Assembly: GCA_964058845.1 (NCBI GenBank)
Contig: CAXKVR010000221.1
Span: 186,001 to 250,000 of the forward strand
Length of the DNA stretch: 64,000 bases
Source of the DNA: Carex sylvatica
Lineage: Eukaryota > Streptophyta > Magnoliopsida > Poales > Cyperaceae
Direction of reading: 5' to 3'
The notes under the pieces: model-generated
What the model saw: only the letters and a program-made list of their open reading frames with translations
Told to the model about the DNA's origin: nothing
Database searches by the model: none
Shown here: one piece after another, positions 21,960-33,838 of the stretch
Position numbering within the stretch: the first letter of the stretch is position 1
How the letters are laid out: every line of letters starts with the position of its first letter
Made by a program: the position numbers and the translations under genes

Positions 21960-23013
21960 TTAATAAGCTATTTTCTTTTCTTTTTTTTTCTTTTTATCAT
22001 TCCTGAAAGACGGTCCTGTATTGACCCTGTCTCTTATTTCGGCCTTTATGGATGGGAAGCTTCTGACCAAATCTTCATATTCGTCACTTAACATCCAATT
22101 AATTAGAGTTCCTGGCTCTGTAAGGAAATATAGGCAAGCATTTTTGAGCCTAGGAGAGTTGTGCTGCAGAGCCAAAGCCAAAGTGATCGCAACCGTGTCA
22201 AGTGAAATGTGATCACATAACTTATTCTCACATAATGCCTTCAACCCATCTATTGCATATCTATCAGCAGCAACAAACAAATGTTGTGCCATCTTCGTTG
22301 TTGACTTCTTAGAATCACAAGAGGGAAAAGAATCGGTGTAAATGAAGTGGAGCATTGCTTCGAATACCTCAGGGGCCATGTCTTTAATTTTAATCTGTTT
22401 CTGTGTCACCTCGGCCATATTACCAAAAAACTCTGCTTTAATTAAATACAGGGGATCGTGCAGCAAGCACTATTCTGTGGCACATAAAAGATCAATTTTC
22501 AACGGGAAAAGTTACATCAGCTGTCTCGCTACTTTCCACTAGCTTCCCAATTTGGCTGTGTAAATCAAATGACTTCGGCTCCTGAAGAGAGCACCTATTG
22601 TGGGGTATATCTGTGTCATCGATGCTGCAAATTAATTCAAAACTACCATCTTTGACGAAATCCTTCTCTAACTCTATTTTACCAATAAAATATTTCCCCT
22701 CGTCCAGGTTGTATGCAACTGAATGTTCGGTTGCTGTCCCGTCTCTCTTCATAAGACTCAAATTGATTGTCGGGTTCTTGGTTTTATATTCACCCTGATG
22801 TCTGACAAGAAAATAAGGAAAAAACCAGTACAACGACCACCCTCCAATTGAACCACGTGGGTAACAGTCAATGACCCATTCGTTGCCTAATGCATAAAAT
22901 ACAGGGGAGGAAATAAATTGCTTAGGTTTCATATCCTTCATCTCTGAGCAGTTAAAATTGAAATGGTGTGAGACTGAGACTTTGATGTAGTTTACTGATG
23001 CTGGATTTTCCAT
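21960..23013 (-). pseudogene. MATH-BTB pseudogene, copy D
   Basis: Complete length homology, start MENPASVNYIKV at 23013, but with two lesions. The codon after VEN in the BTB core is TGA where paralogues have CGA/CAA (near 22490-22492). A 4-bp insertion lies in the codons for SPVFKAE (about 22440-22446, TTAATTAAAT instead of TTAAAT). The upstream part (173 codons) is an open MATH domain with a shortened region before ELEKDFVKDGSFELICSIDD. The downstream part (168 codons) is open through BTB and tail (EVFEAMLHFIYTDSFPSCDS). Subgroup AELFGNM-like (AEFFGNM). A truncated MATH-only product is conceivable but unlikely to be functional. Confidence 0.9.
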
Positions 23014-23157
23014 GAGTTGTGAAGACGATTTATAACAAAGGAAAATTTGTGGAAATCACATTGAACTAATACAGGACATATGAACTGACATGCAGAAGCG
23101 GTTTCTAGTACCAATATATAGAGCCATAGGTGACTAATTGTTTCCCTATAAGCCTCA

Positions 23158-23179
23158 CATCTGTTTAGTAAATACAGAT
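23158..23179. promoter_or_regulatory. Conserved upstream palindrome of copy D
   Basis: CATCTGT ... ACAGAT inverted repeat at the equivalent distance from the start as in copies B and G. Confidence 0.4.
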
Positions 23180-23228
23180 TAATCACAAAACCCAAAGAGC
23201 CAAATAATAAAAGTTCATTTCATAATGA

Positions 23229-23630
23229 GTTTGGCTAGTATAACATCAGTGTCATTTCAACCTATATAACACCAACTCTAAAACCTATCAAATTGACCTC
23301 AAACGGTAAATCCAAACCGTTCAAACCGATCTACTTCATTAGTTGTACGTTTACATGCAAAATTTATAACTTTTCGAATTTATTTAGTATTAGGTCAAGC
23401 GGTCAAATATGTGAATTTTTAAGTTAATTTTAATACATTAATTTTTCAATATTTTTATCGCTTGATTTGATACGAAAATAACTCGAAAATATAAAAAATT
23501 TGTCTGTAAACGCATTACACGTAATGTAAATTAGTTTGAACGGTTTGGATTTACTGTTTGAAGTCGATTTGATAGGTTTTAGAGTTAGTGTTATATAGGT
23601 TGAAATGATAATAATGTTATACTAGCCAAA
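23229..23630. mobile_element. Mutator-type foldback MITE, second copy
   Basis: The termini TTTGGCTAGTATAACAT and ATGTTATACTAGCCAAA are near-perfect inverted repeats. Interior arms match those of the element at 18676-19053. Flanks TTCATAAT and TTTAATAAT resemble a 9-bp target duplication of the unit sequence TTTAATAATATACATTG, which is uninterrupted in units without the element. Confidence 0.7.
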
Positions 23631-23639
23631 ACTTTTTAA

Positions 23640-24340
23640 TAATATACATTGTATTAAACCAACAGTTCATTTCCCTTGAATGGTCAACCTTTCAAGCTTA
23701 AAATTTATGTTCAATTAATAGTAATCGCGCGATGTTGACCATGAATAAATGACGAGCAATCAATAAATTTTTCATTTTTTTATAGATTTTTGGAGTGCAA
23801 TTCCCCAAATAACTTTTGTTGGAATTTGATTTTGAGTGTTCACATTAAGAGACATATATTACTATCTAGTGAATAACAAAAACTTGTAACACGTGAGCAA
23901 TTAACAACATGCATAGGCTCGAACACGGCGAAACACAGCCTGGAGTGCCATGTCAAGCCGTTTGTGTTGTGTTGTAATGAGTGTTGTGGTCATTTTATTG
24001 AGTTTTAGCACAGCACGGCATAACACATCTATTACAGACGCAACTAAATATGAGAAGAAGATCACCTGCTTCCCGGGTGCAGAAATTTCCTATCCCCTTA
24101 GTCACTGGAATGTAGGGCCGGTCATTGTTAAAGAGAACTTGTCACATTTAATTTTTGAACTGGGGGCCCACTAACAGTAACTCTTTCAGACAAAGGGCAA
24201 AGAATTCGGTTCCCTAAACATGTTTCGACCATACATGTTGTTATAAGAAAATTTTGAGACAAAGGAATAAACGATAAATATTCATAGTTAGTAATATTTT
24301 TAATCTTAAGAAGACTAAATTGAAAAGTCCACAATTTAGT
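23640..24340. other. Unit-derived spacer, no gene
   Basis: Starts with the array motifs AATATACATTGTATTAAACC and CTTGAATGGTCAACCTTTCA. After that I see nothing recognisable. The small ORF near 23950 has no family hallmarks. Confidence 0.4.
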
Positions 24341-24350
24341 AATATTTTTT

Positions 24351-24871
24351 GGGGGGAATTTCATGTATACCCCTCAAAATTTTTAAAATTTCGTATCCCC
24401 CCTCTAAATTTAGACAACTCACGAATTTACCCATTTAATATTTTTTGTATATTAAAACTCATTTTAACCTTTTTCAAAAATATAAAAGCATGTAACATGT
24501 TTAAGAAAAATATCGGTCTTATAATTGGTCAGTTTCCGAGTACAAATTATTCATTTCTCTATTTTTGATGCATACACAAGGGTATACCAAAATTTCACCA
24601 TGTATATGCCAGAAGAAAAAATGAACCATTTTCCCTCGAAAACGGATCAAATATAAGATTGATATTTTTATAAATAGGCTAATTTTTTTATGTTTTTAAT
24701 AAAGTGAAATTTAATGGGTATTTCAAAATTTAAAATGAGTTTTAATATAAGAGACTATAAAATAAAAATTTGTGAATGAAGGCTAGAGAAGAAAATATGT
24801 AATTTCGAAGCTTAGAGGGGACGTTTTTATTTAATTTTAAAGTTTTTGAGGAGTAAGCTTGAAATTCCCCG
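24351..24871. mobile_element. Inverted-repeat MITE with GGGGAATTTCA ends
   Basis: The left arm GGGGGGAATTTCATGTATAC and the right arm ending GAAATTCCCC(G) are imperfect inverted repeats extending about 70 bp. The flanks share TATTTTTT (24343-24350 and 24872 onward), about 8 bp. A one-armed relative is at 46709-46858. No coding capacity. Confidence 0.55.
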
Positions 24872-24879
24872 TATTTTTT

Positions 24880-25495
24880 TTCTTCTCTCCAGATTTGAGA
24901 ACTCGAGAAAACAAAAACAAAGAAAGAGTAGGTGTGCTGGGGACTTGGGACTATACTACAGGGGTGAGGCTCATGCTGCAACTTTTAATCTTATATGTGC
25001 AAACCTTTAAACTTAGTATATATATGAAGTTATTTAATCTAAAATATGAAGTTTTTAAACCTATAATATCTAATTTTTATGTAGAAAATATTAGTACTTT
25101 TAAATTCGTAAAATTAATCATTGATCATCAAAGCTTGGAGGGGCTTGGTATAAGAAACTAATTCTACACGGCTTTCGTATCATCCGACCAATTTCAAAGA
25201 ACAAATTATAACGTTTGTCTTAAAATTCACAAAATAATGGATAGGCAAAAGTACTTTTCATGTACCAAGTTAATCAGTTTTATATAGACTATGACAAAAT
25301 CGCACATGCATCCAGACAACGTCACTACGACCACATTATTATTTTGAAAAAGCATTTCATCTATCAGTAATTAATATGCATGAAATAAACCGTAACAGTT
25401 TTTGCTATTCTAGTTATGAGACTTCCACAAAGTCACGAATAATGTTTTTATTTTTATTTTTACCTAAATGTAAATCCACAATATTTATATATATT
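24880..25495. other. Spacer, nothing recognised
   Basis: AT-rich DNA without supported genes, inverted repeats or similarity to the MATH-BTB unit. Confidence 0.3.
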
Positions 25496-25500
25496 TATTT

Positions 25501-25925
25501 AGAGTTGGGCTAAAATGAGTCATGACTTATTTCACGTTGGTGAGCTATGGCTCATTTTAGTCATTTTGAAAATTCAAACAACTGATTCGAACCGTTCATC
25601 TTGTTCTCCATATTGAAATGTGCTTGGAGACCAAATTTTACATTTTTTTGAAATTATTTTACTATTTATTAAGCATTTTTTAAAATTACTGATCCAATGA
25701 TCCATAAAATTTTACTGTTTTTACTGTTTACAGCAAAACAACAATTTTAAAAAATGCTTAATAAATAGTAAAAAAATTCCAAAAAATATAAAATTTGGTC
25801 TCCATGCACATTTCAATATAGAGATCACATCTAACGGTTCGAATCGGTCGTTTGGACTTTCAAAATGAAAATACGGCGTGGAGTACAAACGCTTGGTGAG
25901 CCATGACTCACCCAAGTCCATCTCA
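25501..25925. mobile_element. Foldback MITE, AGTTGGGCTAAAATGAGTCA type
   Basis: The arms fold back (ATGAGTCATGACT at the left, GAGCCATGACTCACCCAAG at the right) around the common GAACCGTTCATCTTGTTCTC and GGAGACCAAATTTTACATTT core and a TTTACTGTTTTTACTGTTTA centre. The ends lie in AT-rich tracts. It shares the core, but not the terminal 50-60 bp, with the elements at 4859, 37168 and 60687. Confidence 0.7.
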
Positions 25926-25974
25926 TTATATTTATATATATATTTAGAGAAATATGAAGGTCCAAGTCTTAAAA

Positions 25975-26125
25975 TTTTTTTTTTTTTTTAAAACGATTGA
26001 CAGAGGCTATCAATTAAATAGTCTTTGAAATTTCAATCTACAATGATCTTTCATTCGGATTTCAAATCCATAACTTTCTATACTGATGTACTTTGTCACT
26101 AGACTTAAAACTAGTTTTCTACTTG
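25975..26125 (-). mobile_element. tRNA-derived SINE, diverged copy
   Basis: On the minus strand: ACTAGTTTTAAGTCTAGTGACAAAG (box A-like region), then GTTATGGATTTGAAATCC (box B-like), ending in an A/T-rich tail on the left. It aligns with the SINEs at 28198-28344 and 43277-43426 but is more diverged and no clear target duplication was found. Confidence 0.45.
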
Positions 26126-26353
26126 AGAATCTCTACAAGAATCTGTTTTATCTACAAAGTTAAAAATGATTAACAGTGTCAGTATCCTTCGGATACTCTT
26201 ATCAATAGTAGTAATCATATCATCGGAAATAACAATTTATGTTGGCTTAACCTTGGTAACAGTTATTTTCTTACTATTCATGAAAAAACAAAATTGTAGT
26301 GAATATATAATTTAAATAAATATTGGACGTTATAGCATCAAAATTCAATATTC

Positions 26354-26415
26354 TTTTTTTTTGAAGGTTGACGGATTACCCGCCAACAATTCATTGATTA
26401 ATAAAAGAGTTAACT
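26354..26415 (-). mobile_element. Very short LINE 3' end with 14-bp TSD
   Basis: A 62-bp insertion beginning with a T-run and GAAGGTTGACGGATTACCCG, flanked by AAAATTCAATATTC at 26340-26353 and 26416-26429. The poly(T) side plus long target duplication marks an extremely 5'-truncated target-primed insertion on the minus strand. Confidence 0.7.
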
Positions 26416-26979
26416 AAAATTCAATATTCATAAACATCGCTCCTCCTCCAGGCGTACATATCGATCTGCAAGTGACATAAACAAGATCATGCAGCACAAA
26501 CTATATATAATTTAGTGCAAAAAATATCATAACATGCATGTGTGTATTAGATAATTTTGTTTGGCAAAATCTCCAATTTGATTGTTAAAAATGTCGATCT
26601 TAGAGCATGTACATCTCAATTGCAAACTAATTACAATATTAAATACGAACACTGTTTTAAATAGCTAGCAATTACGATATTAATTATTTAATTTTGTTGT
26701 CATTTAATTCGTAGTATATTTAATTTATTGACACCGTTAACAGGCCTCCGAAAGCTACTGGATCTGCCAAAATGATAAACGGGCTATTCTGGGCTAAAAT
26801 AAACCGACATGGTCAATGATACTGCAAAACAGGTTCCTTGTTCAATTTTATATCATCATGAGAGCGACATGTCAACATAGCATTATATATTAATATATTG
26901 CAACATTTTAGCTGAAAATCAACAGGTATTTCTTTCTCTCTCAGACAGATAACATTGAGCTGAAAATGAACATAGCTTT

Positions 26980-28133
26980 GTCCTCCACCTTCTATTGAAT
27001 TTGTTACAATTAATGGTTACTTTGGTAGATACCTTCCTAATTGGTTGAGTTTGGGACCAACTCTTCCAAACTTGCGATTTGTTGAAATTTATAATTGTGC
27101 GTGCTTTGAAGGGCTTCCTCCCTTAGGCCAGCTCCCCAATTTAGATTTTGTTCGAATAAAAGGTGCATATTCATTGATGAGTGTGGGAGAAGAGTTCTTG
27201 TGGGGGCATATCCAAAGGAGAGATACAATAGCAATGGTTTGTCATGTCATATCTGCATTTCCAAAATTGAGTACACTAAACTTTACAGGGATGCCCAACT
27301 GGAAAGAGTGGCAGTGGAACAAGGGACAGGCAGCCATGCCCAAGCTGAAAGAACTATTTATTAGAGCTTGTCCCCAGTTGAGATCTCTTCCAGAGGGCCT
27401 TTTGTGTCATGCTACATTCTTGGAGTATCTAGGGATTGACGGTGCTAATAAGTTGATTACTGTAGAGAACCTCCCATCAATCAAAAATATTCGTGTTTGT
27501 AGAAACCCAATCTTGGAGAGGATTTCAAATTTGCCCAGCATCTCAAATATTGCAATTGTACAATGCCCAAATCTTTTTTTTTTATTATTAAAGTGGGTAA
27601 CCCCCACCTGTTTCATATTGAAACAAAGATAGTTTTTACAATAATCAATGGAACAGCAATTTTATTGTACAAAAAGCATAGAAGTAGAGCTCTTACAACA
27701 AAACATAAGCAACTAGATAACAACAAAAAATAAAAGACATTTAACATCTAGGTAAAGGCAAAACAATAGCTAAGCAGTACAAAACAAATAACTAATACAA
27801 TGTCCAAATCTAAAAGTCGCAGAGAACCTTAAACCTTTACAAATGATAATACTAGTTGATTTTAAGATAAAAATCCTACCAGATTACTTGATGACAACAA
27901 TGCCACAGATGCTAACAATCGGCTATAGCGAGGAATTGCTAGTGAAGATTGTAAGTCAAAGAGAGAGTGGTTCAGAGTGGAACAAATTCAAGCACATTTT
28001 CAAGATAACTATCTACTCACCGAACAAATATTTCAGTGCTACTTATCAAAAAATACCATTCAGTTTCACCACCAATGTATGCACAAGCTCAGAGATGCGA
28101 GATGATGTGACAAGTACTGGAGTTGATGCTTGA
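26980..28133 (+). pseudogene. NB-LRR resistance-type gene, LRR end only
   Basis: The frame contains PPPSIEFVTINGYFGRYLPN, then GPTLPNLRFVEIYNCACFEG, LPPLGQLPNLDFVRIKG, AFPKLSTLNFTGMPNWKEWQ, PQLRSLPEGLL and later SEWNKFKHI. These are the irregular leucine-rich repeats and C-terminal signature of CNL-type plant NB-LRR proteins. No coiled coil, P-loop, NB-ARC or MHD motif is upstream, so the gene is truncated at the 5' side (a stop lies just before about 26980). A 221-bp LINE fragment interrupts it after VQCPNL. Beyond the insertion the same frame continues with KVAENLKPLQ. The intact receptor would sense pathogens in the cytosol; this remnant cannot. Confidence 0.85.
27575..27795 (-). mobile_element. 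LINE 3' fragment inside the LRR remnant
   Basis: The insertion starts with a T-run followed by ATTATTAAAGTGGGTAACCC and is bounded by TACAATGCCCAAATCT (27559-27574) and TACAATGTCCAAATCT (27796-27811), a 16-bp duplication with one mismatch. Removing it restores the LRR reading frame, so it entered an already truncated but still open frame. Confidence 0.8.
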
Positions 28134-28197
28134 TCTAGCCAATACTATTTTTGTTTCAGGTATATTAATTCCTCCACTTGCTATAACTAGCTTTATT

Positions 28198-28344
28198 TTT
28201 TTTGAATAAAGGTAGGAGGTCAAGCCACCCAACTATTAATATCCTTATTATTACAACAAAAGATATCCCCATCTGGGTTTCGAACCATAACCTCTCACAT
28301 AAAGACTATGATCCTTTGTCACTAGATCAAAAGCTAGGTTGGTT
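28198..28344 (-). mobile_element. tRNA-derived SINE with 21-bp TSD
   Basis: On the minus strand: a box A-like TTTTGATCTAGTGACAAAG, box B GGTTCGAAACC about 40 bp later, a body with TTGTAATAATAAGG and GGGTGGCTTGACC, and an A-rich tail. It is flanked by a perfect 21-bp duplication (28177-28197 and 28345-28365, containing TGCTATAACTAGCTTTATT). A related copy is at 43277-43426. Confidence 0.85.
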
Positions 28345-28369
28345 CTTGCTATAACTAGCTTTATTATTA

Positions 28370-30130
28370 ATTATCATTTTTTTTAAACTATATATGAGAT
28401 TCAAATTATGGTTTTTACCCCCATGTTTTCTTTCTCGTGATTTCTGATTTTAACTGAGGTTTCATTTACTATAAAAACAAAAAAACAAAAACTATTTCAG
28501 GCCAGCTATCTCAAATAGTACCATATCTCAATAATCTTAATTTATAGCATTCATACAATATCTTTCCAAGAAGTCATACAGGTTTTGTGTTTGTGTATTC
28601 TTATTTTATAAATGATAACCAATCGATTAACGTTCAATAAAAAAAAATGAGAGATAGTTTTTTATAATCACTTTAATTAATAATTTTTTCAATTTGCATC
28701 CATGAAAAAATAAATATGACACAGATTGTGCATGTTTATAGTTTCAAATTTGAAAGTAATTTTACCCCTTCTACCATTTAGAGTGGTAGACGAGGCATCT
28801 ATGGTGACTTGTACTTGCAACTACTTTTTATAATTAATACAATCGTTAGTAGGCTCCTTGCCACTAACCTTCACAAAAAAAAAATTGGAAATCAAGACAA
28901 ATTTAGGAAGAAAATATATATGATATGAACTCACACCATATTAATTGTTGGTAGGTATGATGTATTAATTATTACATTGATAAGCGTTTCAATTGTACAT
29001 ATTTTATGTTCTTTACTTGTTTCCTTCCACAGTACAGCAAACCCAAGGATTTTATTTTAGAATTCAACATGTAAGTAGTCAATTTTGGCATGGAGCGATA
29101 CTCAACATCTAACCATGTTATTAGCATCATTTATTTATTTTCCATGTTTTGTGATGAGGTATGTCTCTTAAAAATTGGGATATCTAGAGCAAGCTAATGC
29201 AGTTACCAAGTTTCATCGAACAAATAGATATACAGGACGAAGAAAGAACATAAAGGATTAATTTTGAAAGCATCCAGCAATCCTTTATTAGTTGGTGGAT
29301 TTAATGCACAGTATTTGGAAGTTTCAGTACTAACAAGCTAATTCATATTTTCTTTTATTTTCTTTTATTTTCTTTGTAGATTTAGCAACTAAAGGCCAGT
29401 GCCAATGTCGAGATATACAAATGAGTAGCGTAGAGGAGTAAACCATAGGGAAGGAGATTTCTGTAAAATGATGTTTTGTATTTAACTTTTTATCTACTTG
29501 TTGTTGTTTTGTGGTCATTTGTCCTGGTAAGGGTGAGCATTCTCATGGATCAAATTCGGTCCGATGCTCGGTCAGGGTGTTGTTCAATCCGTGTTAAGGA
29601 TTCACACAATTAAACTTGATCAACATGAATCTTGAAGCCGTACAAATGGATTTTAAATGCGGATCAAACGGTCCGACCGGATATTGAGCCGTATTTGTGT
29701 GATGTCCATTGGACACCCCACTTTCTTGTCCTTAGTTGTATTTTCCATTTTTTTTTTGTGTGTGTCTACCTCATATTTGATTGATGAAATGTTTTGTTAC
29801 ACCAGAGGTGTAACAATCATGTGTGGAAAAAGATCTGTAATATTTATCCGGACGAGCTAAATCATTCATTTTTTAAGTGGCACCGTTGGTTATAATATTG
29901 TTCAGTACAGCAGCAGATGGAGCCTCCTTAATTTGCACATCGCTGATGGTGCATAGATGTGGGGAATACAATTTTTTTTTTTTTAAATGCATGGTAGGAG
30001 CTACCTGCTACCACCGTGGGGAATACAATTGTCAATTGGTACTTTTCTCACGCTCAGATGCCTAGAAATCAGAGGTTAAACAGATTTTATTACTTCGTAA
30101 ATAATTGTATTTTAATTTATTTCTTAAGTC
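28370..30130. other. 1.8-kb spacer without recognised gene
   Basis: AT-rich, with several homopolymer runs. ORFs here are short and lack family hallmarks. No unit motifs of the MATH-BTB array are seen until the N-terminal remnant at 30140. Confidence 0.35.
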
Positions 30131-30139
30131 ACAAATTGT

Positions 30140-30290
30140 GGTTTATAATAGTCAACGACCCATTCATTGCCTAATGCACGAATTACAGGGGAGGAAACAA
30201 ATTCCCCACGACGATGATACTTTATCTGTGAGCAGTTAAATTTGAATGGTGTGAGCCTTAGATATAGTATAGTGATGCTGAATTTTCCAT
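30140..30290 (-). pseudogene. MATH-BTB N-terminal remnant, copy E
   Basis: About 50 codons matching the start of the MATH domain: MENSASLYYI then a TAA stop, followed in homologous order by HHSNLTAHR-like sequence, EFVSSPVI-type and ALGNEWVVDYY-type residues. The remainder of the gene is missing to the left. To the right the promoter block is replaced by LTR-like DNA. Confidence 0.8.
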
Positions 30291-30295
30291 GAGCA

Positions 30296-30467
30296 TGAAA
30301 AAGTTTGAGAAAGAGAGAGAGAATGAAATTGTATTTCCAGTGTTGTCTTGAGTTTTACACTGTCTTGTATTTATAGAGAACTCACATAGCTTTGCTTCCT
30401 ACTTACAATATAACAGTAACAGAATCAGTCTAACTAACTCCTGTTTTCATCTAACTAAATAAAACCA
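30296..30467 (-). mobile_element. LTR-like fragment abutting copy E
   Basis: On the minus strand it reads like the end of a Copia LTR: CTCTATAAATACAAGACAG (TATA region), then TTCATTCTCTCTCTCTTTCT, ending just before the former start codon. To the right the sequence re-enters the unit motif CCAAAAGAGGCAAACTATAA. It has replaced the normal promoter, apparently with a deletion; no target duplication is seen. Confidence 0.5.
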
Positions 30468-30839
30468 AAAGAGGCAAACTATAAAAGATGTCATTTAATA
30501 ATTACCATGGTATGAAATAATTCATTCTCCTTGACCTTAATTGATCTTCTAAGAGCATTACCATGTTAATAATTTGTACTACACAACTTTAACTTGCAAA
30601 TAAATACTGAGATTTATTTGTTTTGACCGAGTGATGAAATAAATAAATTGTCACTGGGAGAAACGTCTAGAACAAATGGAATATATATCTCATATAAATT
30701 ATTCTTCTATATATATATATTATATTGGGCCCAAACAAATGGAATATCAATTAAATTATTCTTTGATTAAGGTAATAATTAATAACTGCAATAGTGAGTA
30801 TAGTTTATCCATGGGCCATGGGAGATTGGACTAACTTTT

Positions 30840-31197
30840 TCATTTATTTTTTTGAACTTGCCAGCGGCTGACAAGTTAATTGTATTAAGTAGAAAATAAC
30901 ATTACAACCAGCGCAATGGTTTGGTCTCATGCTATCTTTCGTGCACAGACACTCTTCTCAAGGGCAGACAGTGCTCTACAAAAACTACATCAAACTGAAA
31001 ATTACGTAAAACGAACAGAAAAACGAAGAAAAATTTACATCAGACCTAATAAGGTTTTAACCAGCGTCCGATTTTAGCAATAACCATCTTGGTAACTTCC
31101 AGTAATACTACATTTAACAAAATTTGAGCCACATCTTCATCTCTTCAGTGCATCTGTTAGCTAAAATCCTCGGAGGAAATCTTTGATCTCCAAAAAC
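30840..31197 (-). mobile_element. LINE 3' fragment with 14-bp TSD
   Basis: The left edge TTTATTTTTTTGAACTTGCC followed by AGCGGCTGACAAG is a T-rich 3' tail of a minus-strand LINE. The flanks TTGGACTAACTTTT (30826-30839) and TTGGACCAACTTTT (31198-31211) are a 14-bp duplication with one mismatch. The target is the array-wide block GGACTAACTTTTGAATCTGG, uninterrupted in other units. Confidence 0.8.
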
Positions 31198-31694
31198 TTG
31201 GACCAACTTTTGAATCTGGATAAAACAAAAGCAGGCCTTTCATTGGGCCCTAATTCTACGTAGCTCATAACCTATAGACAGGGGAGAGGCAGCCCGTTGG
31301 GCTGGTTTGACATAATTTTATAATTTTTCGTCTATATGATATTTTCGAGACATAATTTACAAAATATTTTTGTAATGAAGTAGTAATTAAATAGTAATTA
31401 GAAATGTGTCAATTATGTCTCTAAATATTTCGTGGAAAACCAGATTGGATCCAATGTATTTATGTGTCCATTATGTCACTAACACTGGCAGCTAGGGGAT
31501 GTGTGGTAACACAGAGATGTGCCATGTGCAGAAATAGTAGTATAGAAATGAGAGATCACATAATGTGGACATGTGACTATGCCACCAGATTCTGGAGAGG
31601 ACTGGGAGCACAACTAAACTTACCAATGATGATGGAAATAATCCAACTGAGGTATGGTGGGACGCACGACAATGCCTGTCAGGAAGAGGGAAGC

Positions 31695-32160
31695 CACTAC
31701 TAGAATCTGGGTTTTTTGCATGGATAAAAACATTTGTTGCATGGATAAGTAGTGTCGTTGCAACAAATATTGGCAGTTCTGACACAGTTAAACTTGTTGC
31801 ATGGGTAGTCCCATGCAACAAGTTGGATGGTTATCCATGCAACTGCCTCTTATTTATCCATGCAACAAATATTTGATGACCCGTGACCCGCCAGCAATGA
31901 TAGAAAGTATATTCTAATGAATGTCCATGCAACAACTCATCTCATACCCATGCAACAAGTCTCCCGAATTTAGCCTAAACAGTTGCATGGATAACCCATG
32001 CAACAAATATTTGAAAACTATTTGTTGCATGGGCTTACCGTTGCAACAAGTCGGCAGAATCTAGACAATATTTGTTGCATGGATAACCCATGCAACAAGT
32101 TTAGAGGATTATTTGCGAACTATTTGTTGCATGGGACTACCCATGCAACAAGTATTAAAT
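31695..32160 (+). repeat. Left subterminal TTGCATGG array of CACTA
   Basis: A dozen or more TTGCATGG/CCATGCAA motifs in both orientations, several joined as palindromes (TTGCATGGATAACCCATGCA). It is the inverted equivalent of 3180-3647. Confidence 0.8.
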
Positions 32161-33743
32161 TTCTGGACAGTGACTTTTCTGTATATATTTGATATTTTCC
32201 TTCAAATTGAATAAATTCTTGTAAATCACAGCAATAAATATTACCACATTATATTAATTTATTCACATCCTACTTAATATATTTCACATCCTACTTAAAA
32301 AGTAAATGAGATACACAAATAATTCACCAAATTGCCACAACACACATGTATTGATTTACCAATTAAAATCCATGTTATTGTTTTGAATAAATTTGATTTT
32401 CTTTTTGTTGAGTACCCACTGTGTACGTATGAAATTAATGTATTGTATACAACCCACAGATTAATAGAATAGCCCCCCCATGATTATCTTCATTTGAATC
32501 AACAGTAAATTCACCATACTTTCAGATTAATAAAATAGGCCTCCGTGATGTTCTTGAAAGCTAAACTTTTCATCCTTCTGTTTATCTCTCTCCCTGAATT
32601 TATACAAAAATATGAGAAAATAATAAGCAAATAAAAGTTATTACTGATCAGTCATATAGAAGTATTAGTCAAGTGCCCACGCAATTCGGTGGAGATTGAC
32701 AATATTAATTTTGTACAAATTTTAATTTGTGTTAGGTTCATGAAAATATTTTTCTAAGTAATTTTTGTTGAATACGTTTCTTTAAAGTGACAAAAATAAT
32801 TTTAGTACATTTCACATAAATCATACAAGGGGCAAAATTGTCCAGAACACTACAAAATCATTTTCTCCCAAACAGTGGGGATTTTGGAAATAATATTTAT
32901 AAATAAAGTTAATTGCCAATATTAAAGAAGTGACACCCTAGTTAAGGTAATGTTACACTTGAAGCATACAACTAAGAAGAGAGCTTATACTTGTTCTTAT
33001 CAACTAATCACTCACATAATCGCACTAATTATCTTGATTTCTCAATTTTCATGACAATAAAAAATTTCATCCCAGCTTTAACGTTAAATCGAGGGATCTG
33101 GATTTTCATCCCAATTTTCATGACAACACAAGGGATCTGGATAGCTTCACGTGAAATATCTAACTAAAGTACATCAGTAGTTTTCTGAACAGCAGCTGGT
33201 ATGCCAGTTCAAATGATTTTTTCTCACATTTTCCACACACAGTACCCCTTCAAAATTCTACATAACCCTCCCACATATATCTAATGTAATTCCACAAAAT
33301 ATCAAGTAAAAATAAGAAAGGTAACATTTGTTTTTGTACACATTTCTCCAACAGTCCATAATTTCTCAGAATCTGAACTGGTCATAGAAAATATTGTACC
33401 AGTAAATATTAAGGTATTAATTTAGGCCAAACTAAAATATAGTCATGATGTTAACTACAAATCCTAGTTTCTCACAAAATATAAAGGTCGTGCGCTTTTA
33501 GGAAACCCACTTTTGAGACCTTTGAAATTGACACAACCTGCTGCAGTTGCAACAAGCTCCCATACATTGTTGGTGCAACTACTCTAAGCATTTCATTGTT
33601 GGTGTATAATCCTCAGTAATTACAATAGAGAAAATAGGTTAAAAGATATATAATTGAAGATCAATAAGCAAATAGTGTTATAGAAATTGCAGGAAGAAAA
33701 TTTGGAGTACAATAGAAGCATATATAGAGAGTTTTATTCAAAC

Positions 33744-33838
33744 CTCAAGAGTAGAACTGGAAATCATAGCCACTTGCTTCAATGGCAACAGAGACGGGCT
33801 GGTTCGCCAAAGCCTTTAACAAAGCATTTTCATTGTTT
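33744..33838 (-). pseudogene. Captured papain-like cysteine protease exon piece, copy 1
   Basis: The minus strand encodes [20 protein letters not shown] followed by YDFQFYS. This is the stretch preceding the catalytic His region in plant C1A proteases of the SAG12/SAG39/RD21 type. A GAG|GT at the end resembles a splice donor. The catalytic Cys and His regions are absent. Confidence 0.85.
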
